From: Lachnospiraceae bacterium
GTDB lineage: Bacteria; Bacillota; Clostridia; Lachnospirales; Lachnospiraceae
Direction of reading: 5' to 3'
Length of the DNA: 64,000 nt
NCBI GenBank assembly: GCA_024696005.1
Contig: JAILHF010000051.1
Location: 248,001-312,000 of the forward strand
In this document: piece by piece, positions 1 to 7,987 of the stretch
Position numbering within the stretch: position 1 is the stretch's first letter
Layout: each line of letters begins with the position of its first letter
The notes under the pieces: generated by a model
What the model was told of the DNA's origin: nothing
The model's input: the letters and a program-made list of their open reading frames with translations, nothing else
Database searches by the model: none
Translations under genes and position numbers: made by a program

Positions 1-762
1 CAGTCCCTCACGGACCAGAACGCGGTTCTCATCCAAAAGCGGCATGACATCACAGACCGTCGCGAAAGCAGCAAGCTGCAGAAGCCCTTCCTTCATCTCC
101 TGCGTCATGTCATCTCCGTAAAGACAGCTGATCAGCTTTTCGGCGATAAACGCTCCGCAGACGGAAGGGTAAGGATAACTGCAATCCTCCTGTTTCGGGT
201 CAACGATCGCCGCAGCTTCCGGCAGGAGATACTGCCGCTCTCCGTCATTTTCCTCATAGGGCACTTCATGGTGATCCGTGATCAGGAGCGTGATCCCAAG
301 CTCTGCGGCACGTTTGGCTTCCGCCCGGGCTGCGATCCCGTTATCACAGGTCAGGATCAGGCCGATCCCGTCTTCCGCGGCCTGTTCGATCATCGAAAGA
401 TTCATCCCGTAGCCGTCACGGATCCGGTGCGGGATCATGGCATCCGCCTCTGCTCCCAGCCCCTTGAGCCCGCGCAAAAGGATCGCCGCCGAACAGACGC
501 CGTCCACATCGTAATCGCCGATCACCCGGATGCGCTTTCCGTCCCGGATCGCTTCCCGGAGGATGCCGGCGCATTTTGTCATGTCTTTCATCCTTTCGGG
601 CGCGTGAAGACACTCGGGGCCGCCGTGCAGATACGTTTCGATCTGCTCATCCGTCTGTACCCCCCGGTTTCGCAAAATGCGTGCCAAAAAGGGAGAAATA
701 TGATGCTGTTCGCCGATCTGCCGGTAGTTTCCCGGCTTCTGAAGCAGGATCCATTCACTCAT
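1..762 (-). CDS. recJ: Single-stranded-DNA-specific exonuclease RecJ, N-terminal part (gene runs off the window)
   Basis: RecJ degrades single-stranded DNA 5' to 3' in recombination and mismatch repair. The 254 residues present read in one frame from ATG at 762 to the window edge, where the rest of the gene is cut off. The DHH-family metal motif DYDVDG lies at about residues 83-88 and the signature TDHHE at about 155-165, both intact. The opening (SEWILLQKPGNYRQIG, then SPFLARILRNRG) matches the usual RecJ N terminus, so the start is probably right. There is no Shine-Dalgarno sequence before this ATG. Instead an extended -10 box ends 7 nt upstream, so the mRNA may be leaderless. It is divergent from the gene at 871. 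RecJ identity is firm; the leaderless reading is inference. Confidence 0.95.
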   Translation of the reverse strand, partial: MSEWILLQKPGNYRQIGEQHHISPFLARILRNRGVQTDEQIETYLHGGPECLHAPERMKDMTKCAGILREAIRDGKRIRVIGDYDVDGVCSAAILLRGLKGLGAEADAMIPHRIRDGYGMNLSMIEQAAEDGIGLILTCDNGIAARAEAKRAAELGITLLITDHHEVPYEENDGERQYLLPEAAAIVDPKQEDCSYPYPSVCGAFIAEKLISCLYGDDMTQEMKEGLLQLAAFATVCDVMPLLDENRVLVREGL

Positions 763-769
763 AGTCTTT

Positions 770-778
770 AGTATAGCA
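770..778 (-). promoter_or_regulatory. Extended -10 promoter of recJ, abutting its start codon
   Basis: Read on the minus strand, the box is TGCTATACT, followed by 7 nt (AAAGACT) and then the recJ ATG. The -35 region is poor, as expected for an extended -10 promoter. A transcript starting at the normal distance would begin at or next to the A of the ATG. Confidence 0.65.
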
Positions 779-817
779 TATTTTCACAAAATGAACACTT
801 TCTTTTTGCACGGATTA

Positions 818-826
818 TGCTATACT
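818..826 (+). promoter_or_regulatory. Extended -10 promoter of the isomerase gene
   Basis: TGCTATACT lies about 45 bp upstream of the ATG at 871, leaving a normal leader with a GGGAGG ribosome binding site. No good -35 hexamer is present at 16-18 bp. Confidence 0.6.
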
Positions 827-870
827 AATAAAGCTTTAAGCGTACTACTGTTATTGGGAGGAAAAAAGAA

Positions 871-2031
871 ATGAGTGAAATGAGCAAATCCAAGCAAAAA
901 AGGCTCGAGCAGGAGCAGGCGCGCAATGCCCAGCACCGAAGCAAAGCGATCCGCACCTTTTGGGCAGTCCTGATCCCTTTGCTCATCGTGGGAGGCATTG
1001 TTGCCGCCATCGTCGTGATGCAGATGAACAAACTCGATTATTCCCGTTATCTTGCCGACAACGGAACGATCAAGGGTGTGAAAGCCACCGAGCTTGCTAC
1101 CGTAAATACCGATGCCATGAGTTTTTCCAGATCCGAGCTCACCCCGAGCGATGATGAGATCGAAAGCGAGATCCAGAAGGAACTGGATTCCAAAAAGGAG
1201 ATTTCCGCCGACGCTTCCCTTGAGAGCGAATACGGCGACGATGTGAGCATCACCTATTCTTCCGCCATTGACGGAGCGGATTTCCTGAGCCAGGCGGAAC
1301 CCGCGAAATACAGCATCGGTTCCGACCAGATCGCTGCCGATTTTGATGATGCCCTTGTAGGGCACAAGGCCGGCGATGACTTTACGGCAGATGTCACCTT
1401 CCCCGCGGATTATTCCGATGAAAAGGCAGCCGGCAAGACCGTGAGCTTCAACATCCACATGGACGGCGTCTACGTTGCGCCCGCCTTTGACGACGCTTAC
1501 GTGGCAGCAAACCATTCCGATGCTGCGACCACGGCCGACGCTTACCGCCAGTATCTGAAAGATGATCATTACAAGACGAACCTGCGGAAAGAAGTTGAGA
1601 AGTCCGTTTCCCTCAACAGCACGATCAGCTCCGTTCCCACGGCCTATTCCGAAAACCTGGTAAAGGTCCTCCAGAGCACCGACCGCAGCAGCCTCGTGCA
1701 GATGTATCAGATGTTCGGCATGGAAGCTCCTACGGATCCCACCTGGAAGCTGATGGGCATGGATTCCGAGGAAGCCTACCTGAGCGATGTCAAAGCGCGT
1801 GCACAGATCCAGGCGCAGGAAGATGTGGAGATCCAGAGCCTGTCTGAAAGCTTCGGACTCTCCGCAAGCAGCGAAGACGCGAAGAGCTACTTCTGCGGAC
1901 CGGAAAAGGGTTATACCGCCGAAAGCTTCGATGCCCTCGTAAAAGAGAACGGAATGGGCTATTACGCACAGCAGTATCTGAAAAAGATCGTGCTGGACAA
2001 GCTCTGTGAAACCGTCAAGGTCACGGATTGA
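871..2031 (+). CDS. Membrane-anchored trigger-factor-like FKBP-type peptidyl-prolyl isomerase
   Basis: A 386-residue protein. It has a basic N-terminal stretch, one membrane segment at about residues 29-51 and a large extracytoplasmic part. Residues about 120-205 resemble the FKBP domain of trigger factor: a DVSITYSSAIDG start, the ALVGHKAGDDF and TFPADYSDEKAAGK motifs, and a closing NIHMDGV strand. The following helical part resembles the trigger-factor C-terminal chaperone arm. Trigger-factor relatives with a membrane anchor in Gram-positive bacteria are inferred to help fold exported proteins, as PrsA does. The start at 871 has GGGAGG about 10 nt upstream. The gene stands alone between a promoter and a strong terminator. 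A paralogue lies at 56188. The exact substrate is unknown. Confidence 0.8.
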   Translation: MSEMSKSKQKRLEQEQARNAQHRSKAIRTFWAVLIPLLIVGGIVAAIVVMQMNKLDYSRYLADNGTIKGVKATELATVNTDAMSFSRSELTPSDDEIESEIQKELDSKKEISADASLESEYGDDVSITYSSAIDGADFLSQAEPAKYSIGSDQIAADFDDALVGHKAGDDFTADVTFPADYSDEKAAGKTVSFNIHMDGVYVAPAFDDAYVAANHSDAATTADAYRQYLKDDHYKTNLRKEVEKSVSLNSTISSVPTAYSENLVKVLQSTDRSSLVQMYQMFGMEAPTDPTWKLMGMDSEEAYLSDVKARAQIQAQEDVEIQSLSESFGLSASSEDAKSYFCGPEKGYTAESFDALVKENGMGYYAQQYLKKIVLDKLCETVKVTD

Positions 2032-2040
2032 GTAAAACGA

Positions 2041-2074
2041 AAAGACCTCCGGCTTGGCCGGAGGTCTTTTTTTT
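2041..2074. terminator. Rho-independent terminator, probably bidirectional
   Basis: A 13-bp perfect stem (AAAGACCTCCGGC with its complement) around a 3-nt loop, followed by eight T on the plus strand and a broken T run on the minus strand. It sits between convergent genes ending at 2031 and 2109. Confidence 0.93.
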
Positions 2075-2108
2075 CCCTGATCTGTTCTCGCTGCGGTTTC
2101 TTCGTTCT

Positions 2109-3071
2109 TTATTTGATCTCGGTACCGCCCCACTCCACTACCGTGAAGCCGTTACGCTCGAAGCCGTCAAAGCTCTGTGCTTCGATCTCGACAGGCGCAT
2201 CCAAAGCCTGCCATACCATCATGACACGAAGCATGGAATCTGCTTCCTCTCCTTCCGAATCCGTAACCCTGAGCGCGCAGGCGCGGTTATAGTCGTCATC
2301 CGGATCCAGACCTTCAAAGCTGATCAGGTTATAGGCATTCGACTGCATCCTGGGCAGCCAGTAAACGATAAACTCGTTATACTCCTTCGGTGTAAGCCCG
2401 ATCTCGGCAAGTTTCCCGCGAAGGAAATCACCCGTATCCTCTCCCGCCACGCAGAAGCCCTGTTCGAAATCGTGAGCGCCGTAATCCGTAGCTTCCCAGA
2501 AAAGATAGGAATACTCATATCCGTCCTTGCCATGGAGCGTTCCGTCCTTTTCGGCGTATACATCCCAGACAAAGCTTCCGTTCTTTTCTTCGGGAGCGGG
2601 CCAGGTCGCGCACAGACGGGAAGGATCCGAAAGCGTGAGTTCCACATGCGCTTCCATCATCGGCTCTTCGCCGTAAAGGTAAACCACGGGCTTTTCCACT
2701 TCATCATCGGGATAAAGATAGATCACGGGCTTGTCTTCGTATATGCCGGGATCGATCGTCGTGGAACTGCCCGATCCGGTGCAGCCGGCTTCGGAGATCT
2801 CGTATACATTGTCGGCGATCTCGTTTATGCGGTCGTTGATGTCTTCGGAAGTATCGGCGAGCCGAACCATTTCGTTCTCAAGCCTGGACAGGCGTCCGCC
2901 GTTTCCGAGCTGAAGAACGGCCAGAACGATCACGCCGGCAATCGCGACGGCCACAAGGCAGATTGAAAGTGCGACCAGCGTCTTTACACCGCTGCCTATC
3001 TTTCTGCAGTCCTCGGCCAGATCGTTCTGCGGTGCCTGGTATTGATTGTTGCTCATGTATCCGTTATCCAT
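2109..3071 (-). CDS. Single-pass membrane protein with KPVIYLYP motif, function unknown
   Basis: A 320-residue protein. It has a Gln/Asn-rich cytoplasmic start, one membrane segment at about residues 31-54, a short coiled-coil stretch (about 58-90, LSRLENEMVRLADTSEDIND) and an extracytoplasmic domain. That domain opens with KPVIYLYPDDE and then repeats the motif as KPVVYLYGEE 13 residues later. KPVIYLYP-type domains occur in uncharacterised bacterial proteins; I know of no assigned function. Further motifs are YSYLFWEAT and a C-terminal VVEWGGTEIK. It is the last gene of the scfA-scfB-secDF run, 32 bp after secDF, with AAGGAGG 6 nt before the ATG. The context suggests an envelope role linked to export, but this is inference only. 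Confidence 0.85.
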   Translation of the reverse strand: MDNGYMSNNQYQAPQNDLAEDCRKIGSGVKTLVALSICLVAVAIAGVIVLAVLQLGNGGRLSRLENEMVRLADTSEDINDRINEIADNVYEISEAGCTGSGSSTTIDPGIYEDKPVIYLYPDDEVEKPVVYLYGEEPMMEAHVELTLSDPSRLCATWPAPEEKNGSFVWDVYAEKDGTLHGKDGYEYSYLFWEATDYGAHDFEQGFCVAGEDTGDFLRGKLAEIGLTPKEYNEFIVYWLPRMQSNAYNLISFEGLDPDDDYNRACALRVTDSEGEEADSMLRVMMVWQALDAPVEIEAQSFDGFERNGFTVVEWGGTEIK

Positions 3072-3103
3072 CTGACGCCTCCTTTCTCTGTCAGTAAAAA
3101 CGT

Positions 3104-5422
3104 TTATTCCTCATCCTCGGCGGGCGGGAATTTCTCACGCAGCACAAACCACAGAGCTCCGGTCACGCAGACGGAGGAATAGGTACCGCAAACGATACCG
3201 ATGATCAGAGGCAGGGCAAACTCCCGGATCGAAGAAACACCCAGGATGAAGAGCATGACGACCATCACGACTGTTGTCAGGGAAGTGAAGATCGAACGGC
3301 TCAGGGTCTGCGTCACGCTCTGGTTCACAACACCTTCGAGGGTCAGCTTGTTCTTGTTCTTCCTGGTCTCGTTTTCCGCCAGGTTCTCACGCACACGGTC
3401 AAATATGACGATGGTCGCGTTGATCGAATAACCGACGATCGTAAGCATGCAGGCGATAAAGGTCGAGCTCACGGAATAACGCACGATCGCATAGAAGGTC
3501 AGCGTAACCAGCACGTCGTGGATCAAAGCGCACACGGCACTGGCACCGAAACGGATGTCGCTGAATCTAAACCAGATGTAGATCAGCATGCAGAGAGCCG
3601 CAACGGCAATGGCCATCAGGGATTCCCTCTTCATCTCGCCCGAGATCGTGGAACCGATGGTCTCGGTCGTGATCTTTTCTTCCGGAACATTGAACTTGGA
3701 CTTCATGACATCGTTGAGCTGCTGTCTCTCATCCACGTTCAGCACGCGGGTCTTGAATACGACCTCGTTGGTATCGTTGACGGTCTGCCACTGCACATTG
3801 GCATCGTTCGTGATCTTCTCGAGTTCGGGGATCACGTCCGCTTCGATCTGCTCACGGCTCATCAGCTCGTTGAACGCGATGGTCGAAGCCGTGCCGCCCT
3901 TGAATTCAAGGCTGTAGTTCAGGGCATCGCCGGTCACGATCTTGCCCACGATCATCGCGATGATGCCGACAACGATCACACCGACGGAAATGCCGAAGAA
4001 CAGTTTCTTTTTGGAAAGGAAATCGATCGTCTTCTCTTCCTTTTCCTTGTCTTTCTCGCTCACGCCGTAAAGCACGGGCGACTGGAGACCGATCGCGAAA
4101 AACGCGTTCACGAGCAGTCTGGTGACCGCAAGGGCCGTAAACATGGAAAGAACGATACCGACGGCCAGGGTATACGCGAAGCCCTTGATGCTTCCGCTTC
4201 CCATGAGCATCAGCACAACGGCCGCGATCAGGGTCGTGATGTTACCGTCGATGATGGCGGAGAGCGCCTTGGCGAAACCGGCCTTGATGGCTTCCTTCAC
4301 GGTACTGCCCGCGCGGAGTTCTTCTTTGATACGCGCGAATATGATGACGTTTGCATCCACGGCCATGCCGACCGAAAGGATGATACCGGCGATGCCGGGC
4401 AGGGTGAGCGTCATCTCAAAGAGATTCATGACCAGGATGACGAGCATGCAGTAAAGGACCAGTGCGATGGAGCTTGCGAAGCCGGGCAGTCTGTAGATCA
4501 CGCACATCATGAGCACGACCAGGATCAGACCGATCAGGCCGGCGATCAGGGAAGTGCGGATCGCGTCGGAACCGAGCTGTGCGCCGACCACGTTGGAACG
4601 CAGTTCCTGCAGCTCCAGCTTCAGTCCGCCGATGCGGATGTTCTGCGCCAGGTTCTGTGCTTCGTTGAAGTCACGCATGCCGGTGATCTGTGCCTGGCCG
4701 CCCGTGATCTTTTCATGAACGTTCGGCACACTCAAAAGCTCGTTATCATAATAAATGGCGATCGTTCCGTAAAGGCCGCTCTTGCCGACAGCTGCTCCGG
4801 TCGCTTCCGCAAATTTCACGGCGCCCTCTCCGGAGAAGGTCAGGCTCACGATGTTCTGGGTCTGGCTGTACTCGTCCGTATACGCCTTTGCTTCGGAAGC
4901 CACGACATCGGTACCCGAGAGGATGGCGCTGCCTTCGGCAACGATGTCGTCGATGGGCTTGGTCAGTTCATAAACCGGCTTTCCTTCTTCGGTATATTCC
5001 TGAAGACCGTCTTCGCCGAGCTTTGCCTGATAGTTCAGCTTTCCTTCCGGATCCGTGGAACGGATGAAGTAAAGGGAACCGGGGCTGCCCAGATCCTTCA
5101 GGATCGCATTGGCATCCGTGACGCCGGGGATCTCGATGCTGATGCGCTTATTGCCCTCCGGATACACATTGGCCTCGGTGGAATACTGGTCGATACGCTT
5201 TCTGAGTTTGAACACCGTATCATCCAGGTCAGCCTTGGAAGGCTCCTCGTCTCCCACCACCTCGTAGGTGATGCTGACGCCGCCGGCCAGGTCGAGGCCG
5301 AGCTTGGTGCGTTTTGCGGATCCCACGCCGGTCTCGTCAACGCCGTACATCACAAGATATCCGAATCCTGCGAGGGCAGCGATCACGATGAGCAGGCTTA
5401 AAAATCCTTGCCACTTTTTCAT
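3104..5422 (-). CDS. secDF: Protein-export membrane protein SecDF fusion
   Basis: A fused SecD-SecF of 772 residues that assists the Sec translocon from the outer face using the proton gradient. The SecD half has a first membrane segment (about 6-27), the D1 motif KLGLDLAGGVSITYEV (about 40-55), the large P1 domain, and a six-helix block with GMAVDANVIIFARIKEEL. The SecF half starts near residue 475, with LEFKGGTASTIAF, then AICMLIYIWFRF-like helices and the second-half motif GYSINATIVIFDRVREN. The start is placed at ATG 5422, which overlaps the scfB stop as ATGA and so implies translational coupling. A 14-residue upstream extension would lie inside scfB and is not needed. Fusion of the two proteins is common in Firmicutes. 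Confidence 0.97.
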   Translation of the reverse strand: MKKWQGFLSLLIVIAALAGFGYLVMYGVDETGVGSAKRTKLGLDLAGGVSITYEVVGDEEPSKADLDDTVFKLRKRIDQYSTEANVYPEGNKRISIEIPGVTDANAILKDLGSPGSLYFIRSTDPEGKLNYQAKLGEDGLQEYTEEGKPVYELTKPIDDIVAEGSAILSGTDVVASEAKAYTDEYSQTQNIVSLTFSGEGAVKFAEATGAAVGKSGLYGTIAIYYDNELLSVPNVHEKITGGQAQITGMRDFNEAQNLAQNIRIGGLKLELQELRSNVVGAQLGSDAIRTSLIAGLIGLILVVLMMCVIYRLPGFASSIALVLYCMLVILVMNLFEMTLTLPGIAGIILSVGMAVDANVIIFARIKEELRAGSTVKEAIKAGFAKALSAIIDGNITTLIAAVVLMLMGSGSIKGFAYTLAVGIVLSMFTALAVTRLLVNAFFAIGLQSPVLYGVSEKDKEKEEKTIDFLSKKKLFFGISVGVIVVGIIAMIVGKIVTGDALNYSLEFKGGTASTIAFNELMSREQIEADVIPELEKITNDANVQWQTVNDTNEVVFKTRVLNVDERQQLNDVMKSKFNVPEEKITTETIGSTISGEMKRESLMAIAVAALCMLIYIWFRFSDIRFGASAVCALIHDVLVTLTFYAIVRYSVSSTFIACMLTIVGYSINATIVIFDRVRENLAENETRKNKNKLTLEGVVNQSVTQTLSRSIFTSLTTVVMVVMLFILGVSSIREFALPLIIGIVCGTYSSVCVTGALWFVLREKFPPAEDEE

Positions 5423-6795
5423 GATTCTTCCTCCATTTCCGCTACTTTGAGCATAATGGCGCATTCCACGCGCTTCCGCTGCAGCTCGCAGCCGATCTCG
5501 TATGCGCCGGTAATATCACCGCTGAAATGCCGGGAATTCGCCATGCAGCCGCCGCTGCAGTAGTACTTGGCAAAGCATTCCCGACATGCCGGTTTCGAAT
5601 AAACATTGCAATCGCGGAACTTGTCCCGCAGGGAGGTGTTAAGGATGCCTTCCTTAACATTCCCGAGTTTGAACTCTTCCTCTCCCACAAACTGATGGCA
5701 GGGGTAGATATCGCCCCAGGGCGTGACCGAAACATATTCACAGCCGGCCCCGCAGCCCGAGAGCCTTTTATACACACAGGGCCCGCACTCCAGATCGATC
5801 ATGAAATGGAAGAAATTGAAATTCTTCCCTTCCTTTCGTCTTTTGAGCATTTCCGCAGCCAGCAGGTCGTACTGTTCAAGAAGAACCGGCACATCCTCCT
5901 GCGTCAGTGCATATTCTTCCGTAGGCTGCGCCACAACGGGTTCCACGGAGATCTGTTCAAAGCCCAGATCCGCCAGATGCAGCACATCCTTTGAGAAATC
6001 CGTGTTAAAATGCGTATAGGTTCCGCGGACATAGTAATTCATCTGGTCCCGGGACTCGGCAGCGTGAATGTATTTCGGAACGATCTCGTCGTAGCTTCCG
6101 CTCCCGTTCCTGTGCGGACGCATGCGGTCGTGCACCTCTTTGCGCCCGTCGATGGAAAGCACCAGATTGCTCATCTCACGGTTCGCGAATTCGAGGATGT
6201 CTTCCGTAAGAAGCGTTCCGTTGGTGGTAAGCGTGAAACGGAAATTCTTGTCGTGTTCCTTCTCGATGCTCCGCCCGTATTCCACCAGCTGTTTCACGAC
6301 ATCCCAGTTCATCAGCGGTTCCCCGCCGAAGAAATCCACTTCGAGATTCCTTCTGTTGCCCGAATGCGCCACCAGATAATCAAGCGCCTCTTTTCCGGTC
6401 TCGAAGCTCATGAGCCCGCAGGGCCCGTAATACTCACCCTCGCCGGCAAAGCAATACCTGCAGCTTAAGTTGCAGGCATGCGCGATATGCAGGCACATCG
6501 CCTTTACGACGGGCTCGCGCTCCGTGTAGGCCGCGATCTGCGCCTCATAATCATCCTTTGTGAAAAGCTGTGAACGGTTTTTCAGTTCCAGGATCTCGGC
6601 GACAGCCTCTTTCCGTTCGATGTCGGCAAGCCCGCCTCCGAAACGGGCAGCGATCTCATCATCGCCAAGCCCTTCTTCGATCGCCTTCTCAATCTGAGGG
6701 ATCAACTCGAAAACGAGATCATCCACAACGTGGACGCTCCCGCTGTCTACATCCAGAACGATATTGTATCCCTGACTTTTATAAGCATGTACCAT
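5419..6795 (-). CDS. scfB: SCIFF peptide maturase, radical SAM/SPASM thioether-forming enzyme
   Basis: A 458-residue radical SAM enzyme that joins cysteine sulphur to threonine carbons in the SCIFF peptide. The N terminus (about 1-90) resembles a RiPP recognition element. The radical SAM cluster motif CNLSCRYC has cysteines at 108, 112 and 115. Glycine-rich FFGGEPLMNW follows, and a cysteine-rich SPASM region fills the last 120 residues (CGPCVYKRLSGCGAGC, PCHQF, CRECFAKYYCSGGC), enough for two auxiliary FeS clusters. The precursor gene scfA is 96 nt upstream with a hairpin between them, and secDF overlaps the stop. The linkage of SCIFF genes with secD/secF is a known Clostridia pattern. Confidence 0.96.
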   Translation of the reverse strand: MVHAYKSQGYNIVLDVDSGSVHVVDDLVFELIPQIEKAIEEGLGDDEIAARFGGGLADIERKEAVAEILELKNRSQLFTKDDYEAQIAAYTEREPVVKAMCLHIAHACNLSCRYCFAGEGEYYGPCGLMSFETGKEALDYLVAHSGNRRNLEVDFFGGEPLMNWDVVKQLVEYGRSIEKEHDKNFRFTLTTNGTLLTEDILEFANREMSNLVLSIDGRKEVHDRMRPHRNGSGSYDEIVPKYIHAAESRDQMNYYVRGTYTHFNTDFSKDVLHLADLGFEQISVEPVVAQPTEEYALTQEDVPVLLEQYDLLAAEMLKRRKEGKNFNFFHFMIDLECGPCVYKRLSGCGAGCEYVSVTPWGDIYPCHQFVGEEEFKLGNVKEGILNTSLRDKFRDCNVYSKPACRECFAKYYCSGGCMANSRHFSGDITGAYEIGCELQRKRVECAIMLKVAEMEEES

Positions 6796-6834
6796 GATAA
6801 TTCCCTAAAATCCCGCAGCAGGGAAAAAGTGCGC

Positions 6835-6862
6835 AAAAACAGAAGCGTTCAACACGCCTCTG
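6835..6862 (-). terminator. Attenuator-like hairpin between scfA and scfB
   Basis: On the minus strand CAGAGGCGT pairs with ACGCTTCTG (9 bp including one G-U) around a 5-nt loop, followed directly by TTTTTGCG. The T run is short, so partial termination is likely. This would yield more precursor peptide message than enzyme message. Inferred from structure alone. Confidence 0.65.
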
Positions 6863-6891
6863 TCTTCGTTCCCCGCGTCTGAATGCGGTTA

Positions 6892-7044
6892 TTATTTCTG
6901 CTTCTTAACCTTTTCGCAGCTCTGGTTTCCTACCGTGCAGCTGGTCTTGCAGGCAGACTGGCAGGAAGTCTGGCACTCGCCGCAGCCGCCCTTTTCAAGG
7001 CTCTTCTTGAAATCTCTGGTGTTCAAAGTCTTAATGTGTTTCAT
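6892..7044 (-). CDS. scfA: SCIFF ribosomal peptide precursor (six cysteines in forty-five residues)
   Basis: A 50-residue precursor peptide. The leader begins MKHIKTLNTRDFKKSLEKGG, which is the conserved SCIFF opening. The core carries exactly six cysteines spaced C-x2-C-x3-C-x3-C-x3-C-x6-C, with threonines nearby as acceptors for thioether bridges (TSC, KTSC, TVG). ScfB, encoded next downstream, is the modifying enzyme. The ATG at 7044 has GGAGGAGAG upstream, and longer in-frame versions have no such site. A promoter at 7088-7116 lies just upstream. The mature product and its role are not established; broad conservation in Clostridia suggests a housekeeping function rather than an antibiotic. 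Confidence 0.95.
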   Translation of the reverse strand: MKHIKTLNTRDFKKSLEKGGCGECQTSCQSACKTSCTVGNQSCEKVKKQK

Positions 7045-7087
7045 GTTTTCTCTCCTCCGCTTGGTTGGTTTCCATAAATCGTTCCCA

Positions 7088-7116
7088 ACTATATCATATT
7101 TCCTCATCGTTTGCAA
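7088..7116 (-). promoter_or_regulatory. SigA-type promoter of scfA
   Basis: TTGCAA, 17-bp spacer, TATAGT on the minus strand. The -35 lies inside the 3' end of the upstream CBS-protein gene. The leader would be about 40 nt. Confidence 0.65.
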
Positions 7117-7966
7117 GTGGACCCTGCCGTCTTTTCACGCTGATGGAACGGATCATCTTGTCCTCCACATCTTCCACGGTGAAATGCCAGTCTCCGATGT
7201 CGGTCTCGAAATGATCCCCTTCCTCGGGGATGTGTTCCATCAATGCGATCAGGTAGCCGTTGATTGTCTCAAATTCGGTATCACCGAAGTCGATGCCCAG
7301 GCGTTCGGACAGATCTTCGAGTTTTGTGAGCCCCTCGATCAGATAATCCTCTCCGGCATCCCCCTCCACGATGTGATCATCCTCTTTGTCATATTCATCC
7401 TGTATGTTTCCGACGATCTCCTCGAGGATGTCCTCCATGGCCACCAGCCCCGAGGTCTGGCCGTATTCGTCTACCACGATGACCATCTGGCTGTGGCCGG
7501 ACTGCATCTCCTTGAACAGGGAGTTGACCGTGCGTGTCTCCGGAACGAATATCGCTTCCCGCAGGGAATCCGAAAGCTCCGCGAGCGTCGGGTTCAGCTT
7601 GGGCGCTTCCTCCTTCAGGCGCACGGCATCTTTCAGATGAAGGATCCCTATGATGTGATCCAGGTCCTCATGATAGACCGGATAACGTGAAAAATTATCG
7701 TTTATGATCTGTTTCAACGCATCTTTGAGCTTGGTCTGATCGTCAAAGGCTTCGATCTTGTTGCGGTGCGTCATGATATCTCCGGCCTCCTTGTCCGAAA
7801 GCTCAAAGATATTCGCGATCATCTCGGCCTCTTCCGGCTCGATCGTTCCGTTCTCCTGTCCCTCATTCACGATCGCGATGATCTCGCGCTCGGTCCCGTC
7901 CTCGGTGATCTCTTTCTTTTTCTTAAACAGTCTTTCAAACCAACTTGGCTTGCCGTCTTCGTCCAT
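7094..7966 (-). CDS. CBS-domain protein with CorC/HlyC C-terminal domain
   Basis: A 290-residue soluble protein of the CorC/hemolysin-C family. There is a charged N terminus, a pair of CBS domains at about residues 65-200 (DIMTHRNKIEAFDD; SRYPVYHEDLDHIIGILHLKD; VVDEYGQTSGLVAMEDILEEIVGNI) and a CorC_HlyC domain at about 210-282 (EDYLIEGLTKLEDLSERLG). It lacks the DUF21 membrane domain of CNNM/YhdP relatives, so it may partner with a separate magnesium or cobalt transporter or act alone. CBS pairs typically bind adenine nucleotides. The AAGGGG ribosome site is close to the ATG. It follows alr by 21 bp and probably shares its transcript. The substrate cannot be told from sequence. Confidence 0.9.
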   Translation of the reverse strand: MDEDGKPSWFERLFKKKKEITEDGTEREIIAIVNEGQENGTIEPEEAEMIANIFELSDKEAGDIMTHRNKIEAFDDQTKLKDALKQIINDNFSRYPVYHEDLDHIIGILHLKDAVRLKEEAPKLNPTLAELSDSLREAIFVPETRTVNSLFKEMQSGHSQMVIVVDEYGQTSGLVAMEDILEEIVGNIQDEYDKEDDHIVEGDAGEDYLIEGLTKLEDLSERLGIDFGDTEFETINGYLIALMEHIPEEGDHFETDIGDWHFTVEDVEDKMIRSISVKRRQGPLANDEEI

Positions 7967-7987
7967 TGTCCCCTTTCTTTCCTCCTT

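Larger units (their letters stand above)
770..826. repeat. Perfect 11-bp inverted repeat formed by two divergent extended -10 boxes
   Basis: AGTATAGCATA at 770-780 and its exact reverse complement TATGCTATACT at 816-826 are separated by 35 bp. Each arm contains the -10 box of one of the two divergent genes (recJ and the isomerase gene at 871). The symmetry may only reflect two similar promoters, or it may bind a shared regulator. Confidence 0.7.

Noticed and set aside
3518-5401. A 627-codon plus-strand frame opposite secDF
   Set aside because: The composition (His, Asp, Gln rich) is that of antisense SecDF, and no start signal or motif is seen.
7045-7116. Longer N terminus for the SCIFF peptide
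   Set aside because: It begins with TTG, has no ribosome site and overlaps the promoter; the conserved SCIFF start is at 7044.
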